The translations under genes were made by a program, and so were the position numbers. This document shows positions 26,187-36,121 of a stretch of DNA of 64,000 bases, piece by piece. Numbering within the stretch: the first letter of the stretch is position 1; each line of letters begins with the position of its first letter. Under the pieces are notes generated by a model, which had not been told where the DNA came from, made no database searches, and saw nothing but the letters and a program-made list of their open reading frames with translations. Source of the DNA: Desulfobulbaceae bacterium UBA2273 (lineage in GTDB: Bacteria > Desulfobacterota > Desulfobulbia > Desulfobulbales > Desulfurivibrionaceae); contig DDWZ01000011.1 in NCBI GenBank assembly GCA_002347095.1, positions 189,780 to 253,779 of the forward strand, read 5' to 3'.

Positions 26187-26819
26187 ATGAATCGACGAAA
26201 AATTCTTCTTCTGATCATGGCCGGCATCGTCGTTTTTTGCTGGTATGTGGCGCAATTCGACGGCGCTCCGCAGCCGGTTGATCCGCTCCTTGTGGCCCCG
26301 CTTCCCGAAGCCCCGGCCTGGCAGTCACAACCGACGCTTCTGCAACATATCAACGAGCCGGCGACGATCTACATCGTGACCGGCATGCCGGGGCCCGATG
26401 GGCTGTTTGACGCTCTCCGCCTGGAGGTAAAGAGCGGGGCTCGTTCATCGGCGCGAATCAAGTTTGGTCCGAACACGGCCTTCACCCCTTTCGATTCGGC
26501 AGAGACCGTTGGTATCCCGGCTATCGAATTTCGCGGGCTGAAGCATCGCCGTCCGACTCCGTATCTTTTCAAGTTTCCAGGTCCGGGTGGCCCCGGCTTT
26601 GATTTTGTGGACTCCGCTACCGGGGTGGTGCATATCGTTGCGGGAACGGGTAATAGCAAGCGCACCCTGCTGACCGTCACCCTTATAAATTCGAGCAGCA
26701 TACCGGAGATGCGCTCCCTCCTCTGGTCGGACCGGTCGCGGCGTTTGGCGGCGGTTCTCTGGCGGGAGTCTGGCCTCTGGACTTTGTATCTGTTTTCCTT
26801 GATTCCAGCTCAGACGTAG
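26187..26819 (+). CDS. Membrane-anchored or exported protein of unknown function
   Basis: 210 residues: a single N-terminal hydrophobic segment (about 6-23, after MNRRK) acting as anchor or uncleaved signal, then a periplasmic domain of about 185 residues rich in Gly and Pro (KFPGPGGPGFDFVD). No family is recognised. It lies 55 bases after the previous exported protein in the same direction, and the two may form a small operon closed by the terminator at 26912. Confidence 0.6.
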   Translation: MNRRKILLLIMAGIVVFCWYVAQFDGAPQPVDPLLVAPLPEAPAWQSQPTLLQHINEPATIYIVTGMPGPDGLFDALRLEVKSGARSSARIKFGPNTAFTPFDSAETVGIPAIEFRGLKHRRPTPYLFKFPGPGGPGFDFVDSATGVVHIVAGTGNSKRTLLTVTLINSSSIPEMRSLLWSDRSRRLAAVLWRESGLWTLYLFSLIPAQT

Positions 26820-26911
26820 ATGTTCGCTCCCTCCATCAGGTTTGTAATGAAAGGGGCGTAACAAGGTGTCAATGATCAAGTCCGCTGATTAAGCCAGCCC
26901 GCTCTGGGCAC

Positions 26912-26950
26912 AAAAAAGAGGGGGAGTCGATTGACTCCCCCTCTTTTTTT
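26912..26950. terminator. Bidirectional terminator between 26187 gene and glnN
   Basis: AAAAAAGAGGGGGAGTC pairs perfectly with GACTCCCCCTCTTTTTT around a four-base loop; A and T tracts on both sides let it work in both directions. It separates the plus-strand genes from the convergent glnN. Confidence 0.9.
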
Positions 26951-27010
26951 AGATCAGCCTGGCAACAGTCTGAAACGGGAACAAATCCCGTCTCCCTAGT
27001 CGCCCTACTC

Positions 27011-29152
27011 TTACAAATTAAACAGCAAATCGCTATAGGTCGGCACCGGCCAAAGATCAGCCGGCATGATGGCCTCAAGCGCGTCGATGTCTCCGCGCAG
27101 ATCAACCATGGCGGGGAAGACCTTGTCGCGGTAGGCTGCGCCCTGCTTGGCCACGTCGGAGATACCCTGGGCCTTCTTGGTCTCATCCTCCAGCTTGGCC
27201 ACCTTCTTGCCTGCAGATTCCAGGTGTTTGCCAACCTGCTCCAGCAGACCCTTCTGCACCGAGCCGTACTTGCCGGCCGCGGCCAGGGAGGCGCCAAGTT
27301 CGGCGACAAACTGGATGGCCGCCGGGATGAACTGGCGCTTGGTCATGTGGATGGCGGTGAGGGCCTCGATGTTGATGTGCTTGGCGTACTGCTCGACATA
27401 GATGTCGTAGCGGGAGTGCAGCTCATCTTTTGAAAGCACGTTGTACTTGCCGAAGAGCTTGATCGCCTTGGGGGTGACAAAGGCCTTGAGCGCATCCACG
27501 GTGTTGCGGGTGTTGGGCAGACCGCGTTTTTCGGCCTCTTTGGCCCACTCGGCGGAGTAGTTGTTGCCGTTGAAGACGATCCGGCCATGCTTGGTCATGA
27601 CTTCCTTGAGGATGGCGAGGATCTCCTTGTTCACGTCCTTGGCTTTTTCCAACCGGGTGGCGATCTCATCCAACGCCTCGGCGGCAATGGTGTTCAGCGC
27701 CACGTTGGGGCCGGCGATGGACTGGGAGGAACCGACCATGCGGAACTCGAACTTGTTGCCGGTGAAGGCAAAGGGCGAGGTCCGGTTGCGGTCGGTGTTG
27801 TCCATGGGCAGCTCGGGCAGGGAATCAACCCCGATCTTCAAGGTCTGGCAGGCGCCCTTCTTGCAGATCTTCTCGCCCTTGGCCAGCTTCTCCAGCACGT
27901 CGGAAAGCTCATGGCCCAGGAAGATGGAGATGATCGCGGGCGGAGCCTCGTTGGCGCCCAACCGGTGATCATTGCCGGAGCTGCCGCAGGTGGCGCGCAG
28001 GATGTCGGCATGGGTGTCCACGGCCTTGATCAAGGCGGAGATAAAGACCAGGAATTGAGCGTTGTCTTCCGGAGTCTGGCCCGGCTCAAGCAGATTGATG
28101 CCGTCGTCGGTGGAGAGCGACCAGTTGTTGTGCTTGCCGGAGCCGTTTACCCCGGCGTAGGGCTTCTCGTGCAGCAGGCAAACCATGCCGTGGCGCAGGG
28201 CCACCTTCTGCATGGTCTCCATGACCAGTTGGTTGTGGTCGGTGGCCATGTTGGTGGTGGTGAAAACCGGGGCCATCTCAAACTGGGCCGGGGCAACCTC
28301 GTTGTGCTTGGTCTTGGAGGAGATGCCCATTTTCCACAGCTCGATGTCCAGATCCTTCATGTAGGCGGAAACGCGGTCCTTGATGGCGCCGAAGTACTGG
28401 TCTTCCAGCTCCTGGCCCTTGGGGGCGGGGGCGCCGAACAGGCTGCGGCCGCAGGTCATCAGGTCGAGGCGTTGCAGGTAGTACTCTTTCTCCACCAGGA
28501 AGTATTCCTGCTCCGCGCCCACGGTGGAGCCGACGGTCTTGGAGGTGGTGTTGCCCATGGCCCGGAGTACGCGCAGGGCCTGCTTGGCCACGACGTTCAT
28601 CGAGCGGAGCAGGGGGGTTTTCTTGTCCAGGGCCTCGCCTTTGTACGAGCAGAAGGCGGTGGGGATGCAGAGGGTCACGTCGCCGGATTCGTCCTCCTTG
28701 AGGAAGGCGGGAGAGGTGCAGTCCCAAGCGGTGTAGCCCCGGGCCTCGAAGGTGACGCGCAGGCCGCCGCTGGGGAAGGAGGATGCGTCCGGCTCGCCCT
28801 GGATCAACTGCTTGCCGGAAAACTCCATGATCACCCCGCCATCATCGGTGGGGGAGATGAAGGAGTCGTGCTTTTCCGCGGTGATGCCGGTAAGGGGCTG
28901 AAACCAGTGGGTGTAATGGCTGGCGCCTTTTTCGATGGCCCAGTCCTTCATGGCGTTGGCCACCACGGAAGCAACGTCCGGCGGCAGGATTGAGCCGGTG
29001 TTGATGGTTTTTTGCAGAGCCTTGTAGGTCTCCTTGGGCAGCCGTTCCTTCATGGTTTTGTTGTTGAACACGTTGGAGCCGAACAGTTCGGGCACGGTCA
29101 TCAGGTTCTGGTCGTGGTCGTTGCCGCAACCGCAGGTGCAATTGTCACTCAT
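27011..29152 (-). CDS. glnN: Type III glutamine synthetase
   Basis: ATP-dependent glutamate-to-glutamine enzyme of the large GlnN class (713 residues versus about 450-470 for GlnA). Class III blocks: [49 protein letters not shown], the [13 protein letters not shown] block, [13 protein letters not shown] and [18 protein letters not shown]. The C-terminal 200 residues are helical. The N-terminus carries [11 protein letters not shown], a Cys/His-rich start not essential to the fold. AAGGAG precedes the ATG by eight bases. Last gene of the nitrogen cluster. Confidence 0.96.
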   Translation of the reverse strand: MSDNCTCGCGNDHDQNLMTVPELFGSNVFNNKTMKERLPKETYKALQKTINTGSILPPDVASVVANAMKDWAIEKGASHYTHWFQPLTGITAEKHDSFISPTDDGGVIMEFSGKQLIQGEPDASSFPSGGLRVTFEARGYTAWDCTSPAFLKEDESGDVTLCIPTAFCSYKGEALDKKTPLLRSMNVVAKQALRVLRAMGNTTSKTVGSTVGAEQEYFLVEKEYYLQRLDLMTCGRSLFGAPAPKGQELEDQYFGAIKDRVSAYMKDLDIELWKMGISSKTKHNEVAPAQFEMAPVFTTTNMATDHNQLVMETMQKVALRHGMVCLLHEKPYAGVNGSGKHNNWSLSTDDGINLLEPGQTPEDNAQFLVFISALIKAVDTHADILRATCGSSGNDHRLGANEAPPAIISIFLGHELSDVLEKLAKGEKICKKGACQTLKIGVDSLPELPMDNTDRNRTSPFAFTGNKFEFRMVGSSQSIAGPNVALNTIAAEALDEIATRLEKAKDVNKEILAILKEVMTKHGRIVFNGNNYSAEWAKEAEKRGLPNTRNTVDALKAFVTPKAIKLFGKYNVLSKDELHSRYDIYVEQYAKHINIEALTAIHMTKRQFIPAAIQFVAELGASLAAAGKYGSVQKGLLEQVGKHLESAGKKVAKLEDETKKAQGISDVAKQGAAYRDKVFPAMVDLRGDIDALEAIMPADLWPVPTYSDLLFNL

Positions 29153-29279
29153 TGTCTTTCTCCTTATTTTTTTGGTGCTGAAGGGTAAGGTTGAAAATCT
29201 CCCACGCCCGGCGCAAAAGGGGGGTGGGTGTTAGTTTGAGCCAATCGCTGAAGGTTGGCGTTGTTTGCGTGCGATGTGT

Positions 29280-31832
29280 TTACCATTGCGGTTTTGTCCC
29301 GGTTTCTTTTTCCGCGATATGGAGAAGGGCCTGTGAGATTTCTGCCTGGAAGGAAGGGCTGTTGATCTTGGTGGCAAAGGAGTCCAGGGCGTAGAAAACA
29401 TCCACCACCTGATCGCCGTCCGAGCTGATTCGGGCCCGGTGGATGTTGAGTTCAAAATCGGCCAGGGTGCGGGTGATGTCGTAGAGCAGCCCGGGCCGGT
29501 CATTGGCGAAAACCTCGATGATCGTATACTGTTCCGAAGCGTTATTGTCTATAACAACCCGTGGGGCGGCCTGCACGTTTTTTTGGCCGGGTGCGCGGAA
29601 GGCGGTGCGGAATTTATCCACCAGCCGGTGGCTCAACCCCAACCGGTTTTTCAGGGCCAGATTGAGATCCTCGCCCAATGCCCGCCAGTCTTGCTCCGCA
29701 TAGGTCTGCTCCGCCGCCGGGCGGACATTGAGCACATCCACCGCCGTGCCGTCTTCCCAGGTGAAGATCTGGGCGCTTACCACATTGAGGCCGTGCAGGG
29801 CCAGGGTGCCGCAGATCTTGGCCAGCAGGCCGGTGGAGTCGCGGGTCATTATCAGGACCGACCAGAACAGGGAGTGATCGCCGGCTTCGACGATGGCCGG
29901 TTGTTCGTTTTTTAACCCTGCGCGCAGCTTGAGGTGGTGGGCCACCTCTTCCGGGGGAAAGCTCAGCAGATATTCCTCCGGCAGGATCCCGTAATCGATC
30001 GGGGCTGCTTTCCCCAGCAGCGCCCGAACCTGCGCAAGCATCCAGTCCGCACCCTGGCTTTTGTCGGGGAGGGTGGCATCCTTTCGTTCCAGCAGGTGGG
30101 CGATTTTGAGGGATATCTCCAGGAGGAGGGCCCCCTTCCATTCGCTCCAAGCCGTGGGGCCGGTGGCCTTGGCGTCGGCGATGGAAAGCAGATACAGCAT
30201 GGCCAGACGTTCCGGGCTCTGGATCTGCTCGGCGCATTGCCGGATAAAAGCGTCATCCTCAAGATCGCGGCGCAGGGCGGTGACGGAGAGGAAGAGATGT
30301 TTTTCCACGAGAAACTGGAGGCAGGCGCTTTCCGCCTTGGTCAGCCCCAGGCGCTTGGCGATTCCCGCGACAAGTTCGCTGCCGCGTTGGGCGTGGTCCT
30401 CGTGGTGGCCCTTGCCGATGTCGTGCAGGAGGGCGGCCAGGGCAAGGACATGGGGCGACTCGACGCCCGCGAACGGGGTTTTGCTGAGGGTAAGCTTTTT
30501 CAGCTCCGCCACGGTTTGCAGGAGATGCCGGTCAACCGTGAAGACATGGTAGACATCGTGCTGGGCCAGAGCGCGGATCTGCTCGAATTCGGGGAGGTAG
30601 GCGGTGAGCAGCCCGGTGTCCAGCATGACCGAAAGGACCCCCTCCACGTCCCGCGCGTTTTCCAGGACATCGAGAAAGGATTTGGCCATGCGTTTTGAAT
30701 GCCGCAACTTGTCGTCCACCAGATGGAGATTGGCGGTGACGATTTTTCGGCTGCGATGATGGATTTCAAGGCCTGTCTTGCCGGCCTGGGCAAAGAGGCG
30801 CATCAGCAGATGGGGGCGTTTCTCGATCAGCGCCTGGCCGGTGAGGTGGAGCCGGTCCTGACGCACTGTGATTCCGGGTTCGATGGTCTGCTCAACCGGG
30901 TTGGCGCGAGGTGCTCCCAGGGTTTCGTCGACATGTGCAAAGAACAGGTCGGTGGTGGTGGCAATGGTTTGCAGATGCCGGTAGATATCCTGCATGAAGC
31001 GCTCAACCCCCAGGGTGCCGGGGGTGTCCGGATATTTGAAGGCCTTGGCCATCTCCACCTGATATTCGAAGAATAGCTGGTCGTTTTTTCGGCCGCTGAG
31101 GTAGTGGAGCCGGTTGCGGATCTTGATCAGGAAATCCCAGGCCTGACCAAAGGCTTCTTTTTCTTGGGGCGAGATCAGGCCTGCTTCCTCGATGTCTTGC
31201 AGTTCTTTCAGGTCGAAGAGGGCGTGGCTCACCCAGAGCATGGCCTGGATATCGCGGAAGCCGCCCCGGCTTTCCTTGATGTGCGGTTCCAGTTGGTAGC
31301 CGTGCATGCCGTAGCGTTGATGGCGGTTGTTGCGGTGTTGCATCATGTTATGCAAGAATTCCCGTCGGTGCCCTGCTATCAGTTCCCGGTGGAAGGCCTG
31401 GTGCATTGCGCTGAACAGCGGCGCCGAGCCTGCGAGATGGCGCGCGTCCAGCAGCGCCACCTGAAAAAAGAAGTCCTGTCTGGCGTCAGCCAGGCAGGCA
31501 TCCAAGGTTCTCACTCCGTGTCCCACCTCAAGGCCCGCATCCCAGAGGGGATAAAACAGGGCCTCGGTTACCACTCCGAGGCGGTCTTCGCTCCCCGGCG
31601 CATGGAGCAGGAGGAGGTCGATGTCCGAATAGGGGAACAACTCTCTCCTGCCGTAGCCGCCGAGGGCCACGAGGCTCATGCCCTCTGTCGCCTCGGGGCA
31701 GTTGTTGAAGAGGCCGGCAAGATAGTCGTCAATGAGCTGCGAGTGTCTGTGGAGCAGGGGGCGGCCGCTCAACCCCTGTCGCCAGAGATACTCCAGGGCG
31801 TCCCGCTTTGCCCGCAGCTCAACATCAACCAC
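29280..31832 (-). CDS. glnD: [Protein-PII] uridylyltransferase/uridylyl-removing enzyme
   Basis: Senses glutamine and adds or removes UMP on PII (850 residues). Order: nucleotidyltransferase domain (about 1-230, with GGYGRRELFPYSDIDLLLL), helical linker, HD domain (about 440-560, LLHDIGKGHHEDHAQRGSEL), then two ACT domains (about 690-850). The GTG at 31832 is preferred: AGAGG lies nine bases upstream and it follows the glnB stop. A TTG at 31877 would overlap glnB by 44 bases and has its ribosome site abutting it. Confidence 0.94.
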   Translation of the reverse strand: MVDVELRAKRDALEYLWRQGLSGRPLLHRHSQLIDDYLAGLFNNCPEATEGMSLVALGGYGRRELFPYSDIDLLLLHAPGSEDRLGVVTEALFYPLWDAGLEVGHGVRTLDACLADARQDFFFQVALLDARHLAGSAPLFSAMHQAFHRELIAGHRREFLHNMMQHRNNRHQRYGMHGYQLEPHIKESRGGFRDIQAMLWVSHALFDLKELQDIEEAGLISPQEKEAFGQAWDFLIKIRNRLHYLSGRKNDQLFFEYQVEMAKAFKYPDTPGTLGVERFMQDIYRHLQTIATTTDLFFAHVDETLGAPRANPVEQTIEPGITVRQDRLHLTGQALIEKRPHLLMRLFAQAGKTGLEIHHRSRKIVTANLHLVDDKLRHSKRMAKSFLDVLENARDVEGVLSVMLDTGLLTAYLPEFEQIRALAQHDVYHVFTVDRHLLQTVAELKKLTLSKTPFAGVESPHVLALAALLHDIGKGHHEDHAQRGSELVAGIAKRLGLTKAESACLQFLVEKHLFLSVTALRRDLEDDAFIRQCAEQIQSPERLAMLYLLSIADAKATGPTAWSEWKGALLLEISLKIAHLLERKDATLPDKSQGADWMLAQVRALLGKAAPIDYGILPEEYLLSFPPEEVAHHLKLRAGLKNEQPAIVEAGDHSLFWSVLIMTRDSTGLLAKICGTLALHGLNVVSAQIFTWEDGTAVDVLNVRPAAEQTYAEQDWRALGEDLNLALKNRLGLSHRLVDKFRTAFRAPGQKNVQAAPRVVIDNNASEQYTIIEVFANDRPGLLYDITRTLADFELNIHRARISSDGDQVVDVFYALDSFATKINSPSFQAEISQALLHIAEKETGTKPQW

Positions 31833-31833
31833 C

Positions 31834-32295
<462 letters not shown>

Positions 32296-32346
32296 GGTTT
32301 CTGGCTTTTTTCGTTTCCCGGCTCCAAGCTGGATAGTTACGCGCTA

Positions 32347-33561
32347 TTAGAGTGAATACCCGATTTCGCTGTGCTGGGTCAGATCCAGCCCCTGCACCTC
32401 TTCCTCCTCGCTCACCCGGAGACCGATCACCAGGTCAACAACCTTGAGGATGATGAATGTTACCACAACCGAGTAACCAATGGTGGTAAAGGCATCCATG
32501 GCCTGGATTCCCAGGAGCTGCGGATTGCCGAAGAAGAGGCCGTCCTTGCCCGCGGCATTGACCGCGGTGGTGGCGAACAGTCCGGTGGCCAGAGCGCCCC
32601 AGAGACCGCCCACGCCGTGGACCCCGACCACGTCAAGGGCGTCGTCGTAACCGACCCGGCTCTTGGCCAGCACCGCGAAGTAGCAAAGAGCGCCGGCCAC
32701 CAGGCCGATGAGCACCGCCGAGATGGGGGAGACAAAACCGGCCCCGGGGGTGATGGCGACCAGACCGGCGATGGCGCCGGAGGCCGCGCCCAGGGTGGTG
32801 GGCTTGCCCTGCACCAGCCATTCCGCGATCAGCCAGGAAAGCAGGGCCGCACCAGTGGCGACCTGGGTGGTGAAAAAGGCATTGACCGCGACGCCGTTTG
32901 CGGACAGGGCGCTGCCCGCGTTGAAGCCGAACCAGCCGAACCAGAGGATGCCTGCGCCCAGCATGGTCATGGTCAGGTTGTGGGGATGAAAAGACTCCTT
33001 GCCCCACCCCTTGCGTTTGCCGAAGACCAGGGCGGCGACCAGGGCGGCCGCGCCGGAGTTGATGTGAATCACGGTGCCGCCAGCGAAATCAAGGCCGCCG
33101 TGGCCGCTGATCCAGCCCCCGCCCCAGACCCAGTGGCATACGGGCAGATAGACCAGGGTGGACCAGAGAACGGTGAACAGAAGAAAGGCCGGGAATTTCA
33201 CCCGCTCCGCAAAGGTGCCGGTGATCAGCGCCGGGGTGATGACGGCGAACATCAACTGAAAGGCGCAGAACAGCAGATGGGGAATGGTGGCCGAATATTT
33301 GCCGGGCTCAAGGCCGACCCCGGCAAGTCCCGCCCAGTCCAGATTGCCGATCAGGCCGTTCACGTCAGGGCCAAAGGCTAGGGAGTAGCCATACACCACC
33401 CAGATGATCGAGACAACGCCCAGGCAGACAAAGCTTTGCAGGATAGTGCTCAAAACATTTTTCGAGCGAACCATGCCGCCATAAAAAAGCGCCAGTCCCG
33501 GGGTCATCAGCATGACCAGGGCGGTGGCAATCAGCATGAATGCGGTATCACCTGTGTCCAT
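32347..33561 (-). CDS. amt: Ammonium transporter
   Basis: AmtB-type inner-membrane channel (404 residues, about 11 helices). Blocks GLALFYGGMVRSKNVLSTIL, HWVWGGGWISGHGGLDFAGG and the pore histidine region VVGVHGVGGLWGALATGLFA are all present. There is no classical signal peptide; the first helix starts near residue 7. The gene is preceded by a consensus sigma-54 promoter, implying induction under nitrogen limitation. Confidence 0.96.
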   Translation of the reverse strand: MDTGDTAFMLIATALVMLMTPGLALFYGGMVRSKNVLSTILQSFVCLGVVSIIWVVYGYSLAFGPDVNGLIGNLDWAGLAGVGLEPGKYSATIPHLLFCAFQLMFAVITPALITGTFAERVKFPAFLLFTVLWSTLVYLPVCHWVWGGGWISGHGGLDFAGGTVIHINSGAAALVAALVFGKRKGWGKESFHPHNLTMTMLGAGILWFGWFGFNAGSALSANGVAVNAFFTTQVATGAALLSWLIAEWLVQGKPTTLGAASGAIAGLVAITPGAGFVSPISAVLIGLVAGALCYFAVLAKSRVGYDDALDVVGVHGVGGLWGALATGLFATTAVNAAGKDGLFFGNPQLLGIQAMDAFTTIGYSVVVTFIILKVVDLVIGLRVSEEEEVQGLDLTQHSEIGYSL

Positions 33562-33637
33562 AAGTATATCCTCTTCCAGTACATGGTTTGCTGTGTTTCT
33601 GCGTCAGCGGCAGCTATGCATGCTGTGGAGGAACAAT

Positions 33638-33653
33638 AGCAAGTGTCGTGCCA
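33638..33653 (-). promoter_or_regulatory. Sigma-54 promoter upstream of amt
   Basis: Read on the minus strand: TGGCACGACACTTGCTA, an almost perfect match to the -24 GG / -12 GC consensus with the required ten bases between GG and GC. The predicted start is about 67 bases before the amt ATG. The same gap (33562-33794) becomes AT-rich toward the flagellar gene and holds no gene. Confidence 0.85.
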
Positions 33654-33794
33654 GAGGGGTTGTTTGTTGTAACATGCTGATTTTGTGTTGATATGGCGTT
33701 TTTCTGGCTGTCGCGGAAGGCGGGATAAATAACAAAAAAGTGAAAAAATTCTAAATTAAATACAAATTTGTTATTTTTTAGCGACGGATGTGGG

Positions 33795-34694
33795 TCAGGA
33801 GAGGTGGTACTGGTTGAAGATAATCGATTCGATGGGGGCTTCGGGCCATTGTTTCTGGAGCCAGGCGCGCAGCTCTTTGTTCATCTCGCCGCGGGCCAGG
33901 GAATACCTGCGCAATTCCTCAAGGGGCTTGTTCTGGAAGAATTGGTAGATTATGTCGCGGACAAAGATCTTTTTGTCCGCAGGGGGGTCTTCCTGTTCCG
34001 CGAAGGAGGCGATCAGGGTGATGTCCACGAGGACAAAGGTCACCGGCTGGCCGCTGTTCGGGTTGTTCACCGGGATAATGAAAGCGGGGAAGGGCCATTT
34101 TTTTCTGACCTTTCCCGGATGGAGCTGACTGGCCTGGTTTCCTGTTCGGGGCGCTGTTCCGATTGAACGTCCGTCAGGGAACGGCATCCCGGTTCCCGAA
34201 CGCTGTCCTGGAGCGGAGGAACTCGGGAGAAGCGAGGGGCTCGGCCTGAGCATGACGCTTGCAACAAAAACGAGGGCAACAAGGACGAAAGGGAGGGCGT
34301 ACAGAGGGATACGTACAAAAATGGGAAAAGATTGCAGGCGGGTGAACTGCGCTTGGGCGACTTTTTGGGCGGCGAGCAGAAGGGGGGTGATTGCGCCAAG
34401 GCTGGGAAGGATTTTTTTCGGTTGGGCGCCTGGAGCGCCGCTCTGGTCCGGAATGCCGGAAAGGGTTTTTTCCAGGGAGGAGTCGAGGTCTTTGGCGCCA
34501 ACTCCGGCCGTTACGGTGGGCTCGTTTTCCTCAAGAAAGAAATCCTCCCCCTCTTTCTCGTCGGAGAAAAAAGCATCATCCTCGGCCTGAAAGGCGGACT
34601 CCCAATCCTCTCCCCAGTTTGTTTCATCGTGGTCGGCAGGGGTCTCCGTGCTGGCGAACTGGTCAACGGACTGGGGAGGACGTTCGTCAGCCAT
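33795..34694 (-). CDS. FliL-like flagellar membrane protein (second FliL copy)
   Basis: 299 residues: an acidic N-terminal cytoplasmic region (1-120), one membrane helix (about 128-150, LYALPFVLVALVFVASVML), a Ser/Pro/Gly linker, and a C-terminal FliL-like domain (about 205-299) with TFVLVDITLIASF, KKIFVRDIIYQFF and the NKELRAWL...IIFNQYHLS end. True FliL is encoded at the other end of this operon, so this is a divergent paralogue with an unusually long N-terminus. It is the last gene, eight bases after cheY. A stator-associated role is inferred. Confidence 0.75.
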   Translation of the reverse strand: MADERPPQSVDQFASTETPADHDETNWGEDWESAFQAEDDAFFSDEKEGEDFFLEENEPTVTAGVGAKDLDSSLEKTLSGIPDQSGAPGAQPKKILPSLGAITPLLLAAQKVAQAQFTRLQSFPIFVRIPLYALPFVLVALVFVASVMLRPSPSLLPSSSAPGQRSGTGMPFPDGRSIGTAPRTGNQASQLHPGKVRKKWPFPAFIIPVNNPNSGQPVTFVLVDITLIASFAEQEDPPADKKIFVRDIIYQFFQNKPLEELRRYSLARGEMNKELRAWLQKQWPEAPIESIIFNQYHLS

Positions 34695-34702
34695 GATTTA
34701 GG

Positions 34703-35080
34703 TCAGAATATCTTGTTGAGTTTTTCGGAAAGGGTTTCAGCGGTGAAAGGTTTCACGATGTACTGGCTGACCTTGGCCTTGACCGCCAGGATAATATTGT
34801 CTTGCTGCGCTTCCGCCGTCACCATGATGAAGGGGGTGTTGGCCATGCTGGTATCGGCGCGAACCGCTTTCAGCAGATCCAGGCCGGTCATCTTGGGCAT
34901 GTTCCAGTCCGAGATGATCAAGCCTATTTTTTCCGATTTCAGGACGTTCAATGCCGTGGTGCCGTCGTCCGCTTCGATGATGTTTTTGAAGCCGAGCTGG
35001 GTGAGAATGTTTTTGACTATGCGTCGCATGGTGGCAAAATCGTCAACCACGAGAATTTTCATATTCGGATCAGCAGCCAT
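34703..35080 (-). CDS. cheY: Chemotaxis response regulator CheY
   Basis: Single receiver domain (125 residues). Phosphorylation site Asp58 ([12 protein letters not shown]), acidic pair Asp13-Asp14, the switch Thr in IMVTAEA and Lys in YIVKPF are all in place. The [17 protein letters not shown] helix is typical of motor-binding CheY. GGGAGG precedes the ATG. The 200-base gap to fliA upstream is AT-rich and has only a weak possible promoter. Placement within the flagellar operon supports a motor-switch role via FliM. Confidence 0.93.
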   Translation of the reverse strand: MAADPNMKILVVDDFATMRRIVKNILTQLGFKNIIEADDGTTALNVLKSEKIGLIISDWNMPKMTGLDLLKAVRADTSMANTPFIMVTAEAQQDNIILAVKAKVSQYIVKPFTAETLSEKLNKIF

Positions 35081-35281
35081 ATTTCCTCCCTAACATCTGT
35101 ATGGTACGAGTGGCCTGGGGGCATGTTCGCAATGGTAATAAAAAAATGATATTGATTTTAGTGTAACTGTAACAATTGATTTTGGAAATAAAAAAAGAGG
35201 GTTATGGAGAGACGCGCCTTATTTCCGGATGATTCCTTCGCGTTGCGCCCCGCGGAAAGAGAACTTCCATGCAAGCGCGGC
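35081..35281. other. Intergenic region fliA-cheY
   Basis: About 200 bases, AT-rich between 35130 and 35210. On the minus strand, TTGTTA and TATCAT separated by 18 bases could be a weak promoter for cheY. No gene or repeat is seen. Confidence 0.35.
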
Positions 35282-36064
35282 TCAACTCGCCAGGCTTTTT
35301 TTGAGCTTGGCGCGGAGGCGGAGCATCGCCTTGCTGTGCATCTGGGAAATGCGTGATTCCGTATAGCCCAACACCTCGCCGATTTCCTTCATCGTCAGTT
35401 CTTCCTGATAATAGAGGGAGACGGTCAGTTTCTCCTTTTCCGGCAGACCGGCGATGGCGCTGGCCAAGAGTTCCCTGATCTGGCTCAGGTTGAGAGAGGT
35501 GAACGGGTCGCGGTCGTCCATGGCAAAGGTTTCTGCCAAGGTGGGCTCGCTGGTTTCCATTGATTTTTGCCGGAGAAACTCAATATCCATGAAAGAGACG
35601 GACTTGGTTTCATCGAGCAGCTTGTAGAAATCGTCAAGGGCAAGGCCCATGGTTTTGGCTACTTCTTCGTCCGTGGCAGGTCTGCCCATCTGTTTTTCGA
35701 TGTCGGCGTAGACTTTTTCCAGGTCCGTGGTTTTCCGCCGGACCGAGCGCGGAACCCAGTCCAAGGCGCGAAGTTCGTCCAGCATCGCCCCCTTGACCCG
35801 GAACTCGGCATAGGTTTTGAACTGGACGTTTTTGGAGACATCAAATTTATTGATGGCGTCGATGAGGCCGATGATCCCGCAACTGATGAGATCATCGAGG
35901 GAAACCTGCGCCGGAAGGCGAGCCGCCAGACGTGCCGCGATATACTTAATCAGCGGGGTGTAGGTCAGAATCAGCTCGTTGCGCTTTTCGGCGCTGAGCG
36001 GTTCCGCCTGACTGAAAAAGGTATTCGTATAGTCCTTGAACTTGGGTGACGGCTGTTTGCTCAT
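35282..36064 (-). CDS. fliA: Flagellar RNA polymerase sigma factor FliA (sigma-28)
   Basis: 260-residue FliA/WhiG family sigma factor. Region 2: LILTYTPLIKYIAARLAARL, DDLISCGIIGLIDAINKFD and FKTYAEFRVKGAMLDELRAL with VPRSVRRK. Region 3 is in the middle, and region 4 is LTMKEIGEVLGYTESRISQM at the C-terminus. It would direct late flagellar genes. It follows flhG by 57 bases. Confidence 0.95.
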   Translation of the reverse strand: MSKQPSPKFKDYTNTFFSQAEPLSAEKRNELILTYTPLIKYIAARLAARLPAQVSLDDLISCGIIGLIDAINKFDVSKNVQFKTYAEFRVKGAMLDELRALDWVPRSVRRKTTDLEKVYADIEKQMGRPATDEEVAKTMGLALDDFYKLLDETKSVSFMDIEFLRQKSMETSEPTLAETFAMDDRDPFTSLNLSQIRELLASAIAGLPEKEKLTVSLYYQEELTMKEIGEVLGYTESRISQMHSKAMLRLRAKLKKSLAS

Positions 36065-36121
36065 ACCGGATAGGCCCGCGGGGGCAAAGGAGATTGATGG
36101 CCTGCAATATGAAAAAGTATA

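Noticed and set aside
27587..28993. 468-codon plus-strand open frame opposite glnN
   Set aside because: Gly/Val/Gln-rich shadow with no domain; glnN on the other strand is unambiguous.
32371..33381. 336-codon plus-strand open frame opposite amt
   Set aside because: Gly/Gln/Asp-rich shadow; amt is clear and has its own sigma-54 promoter.
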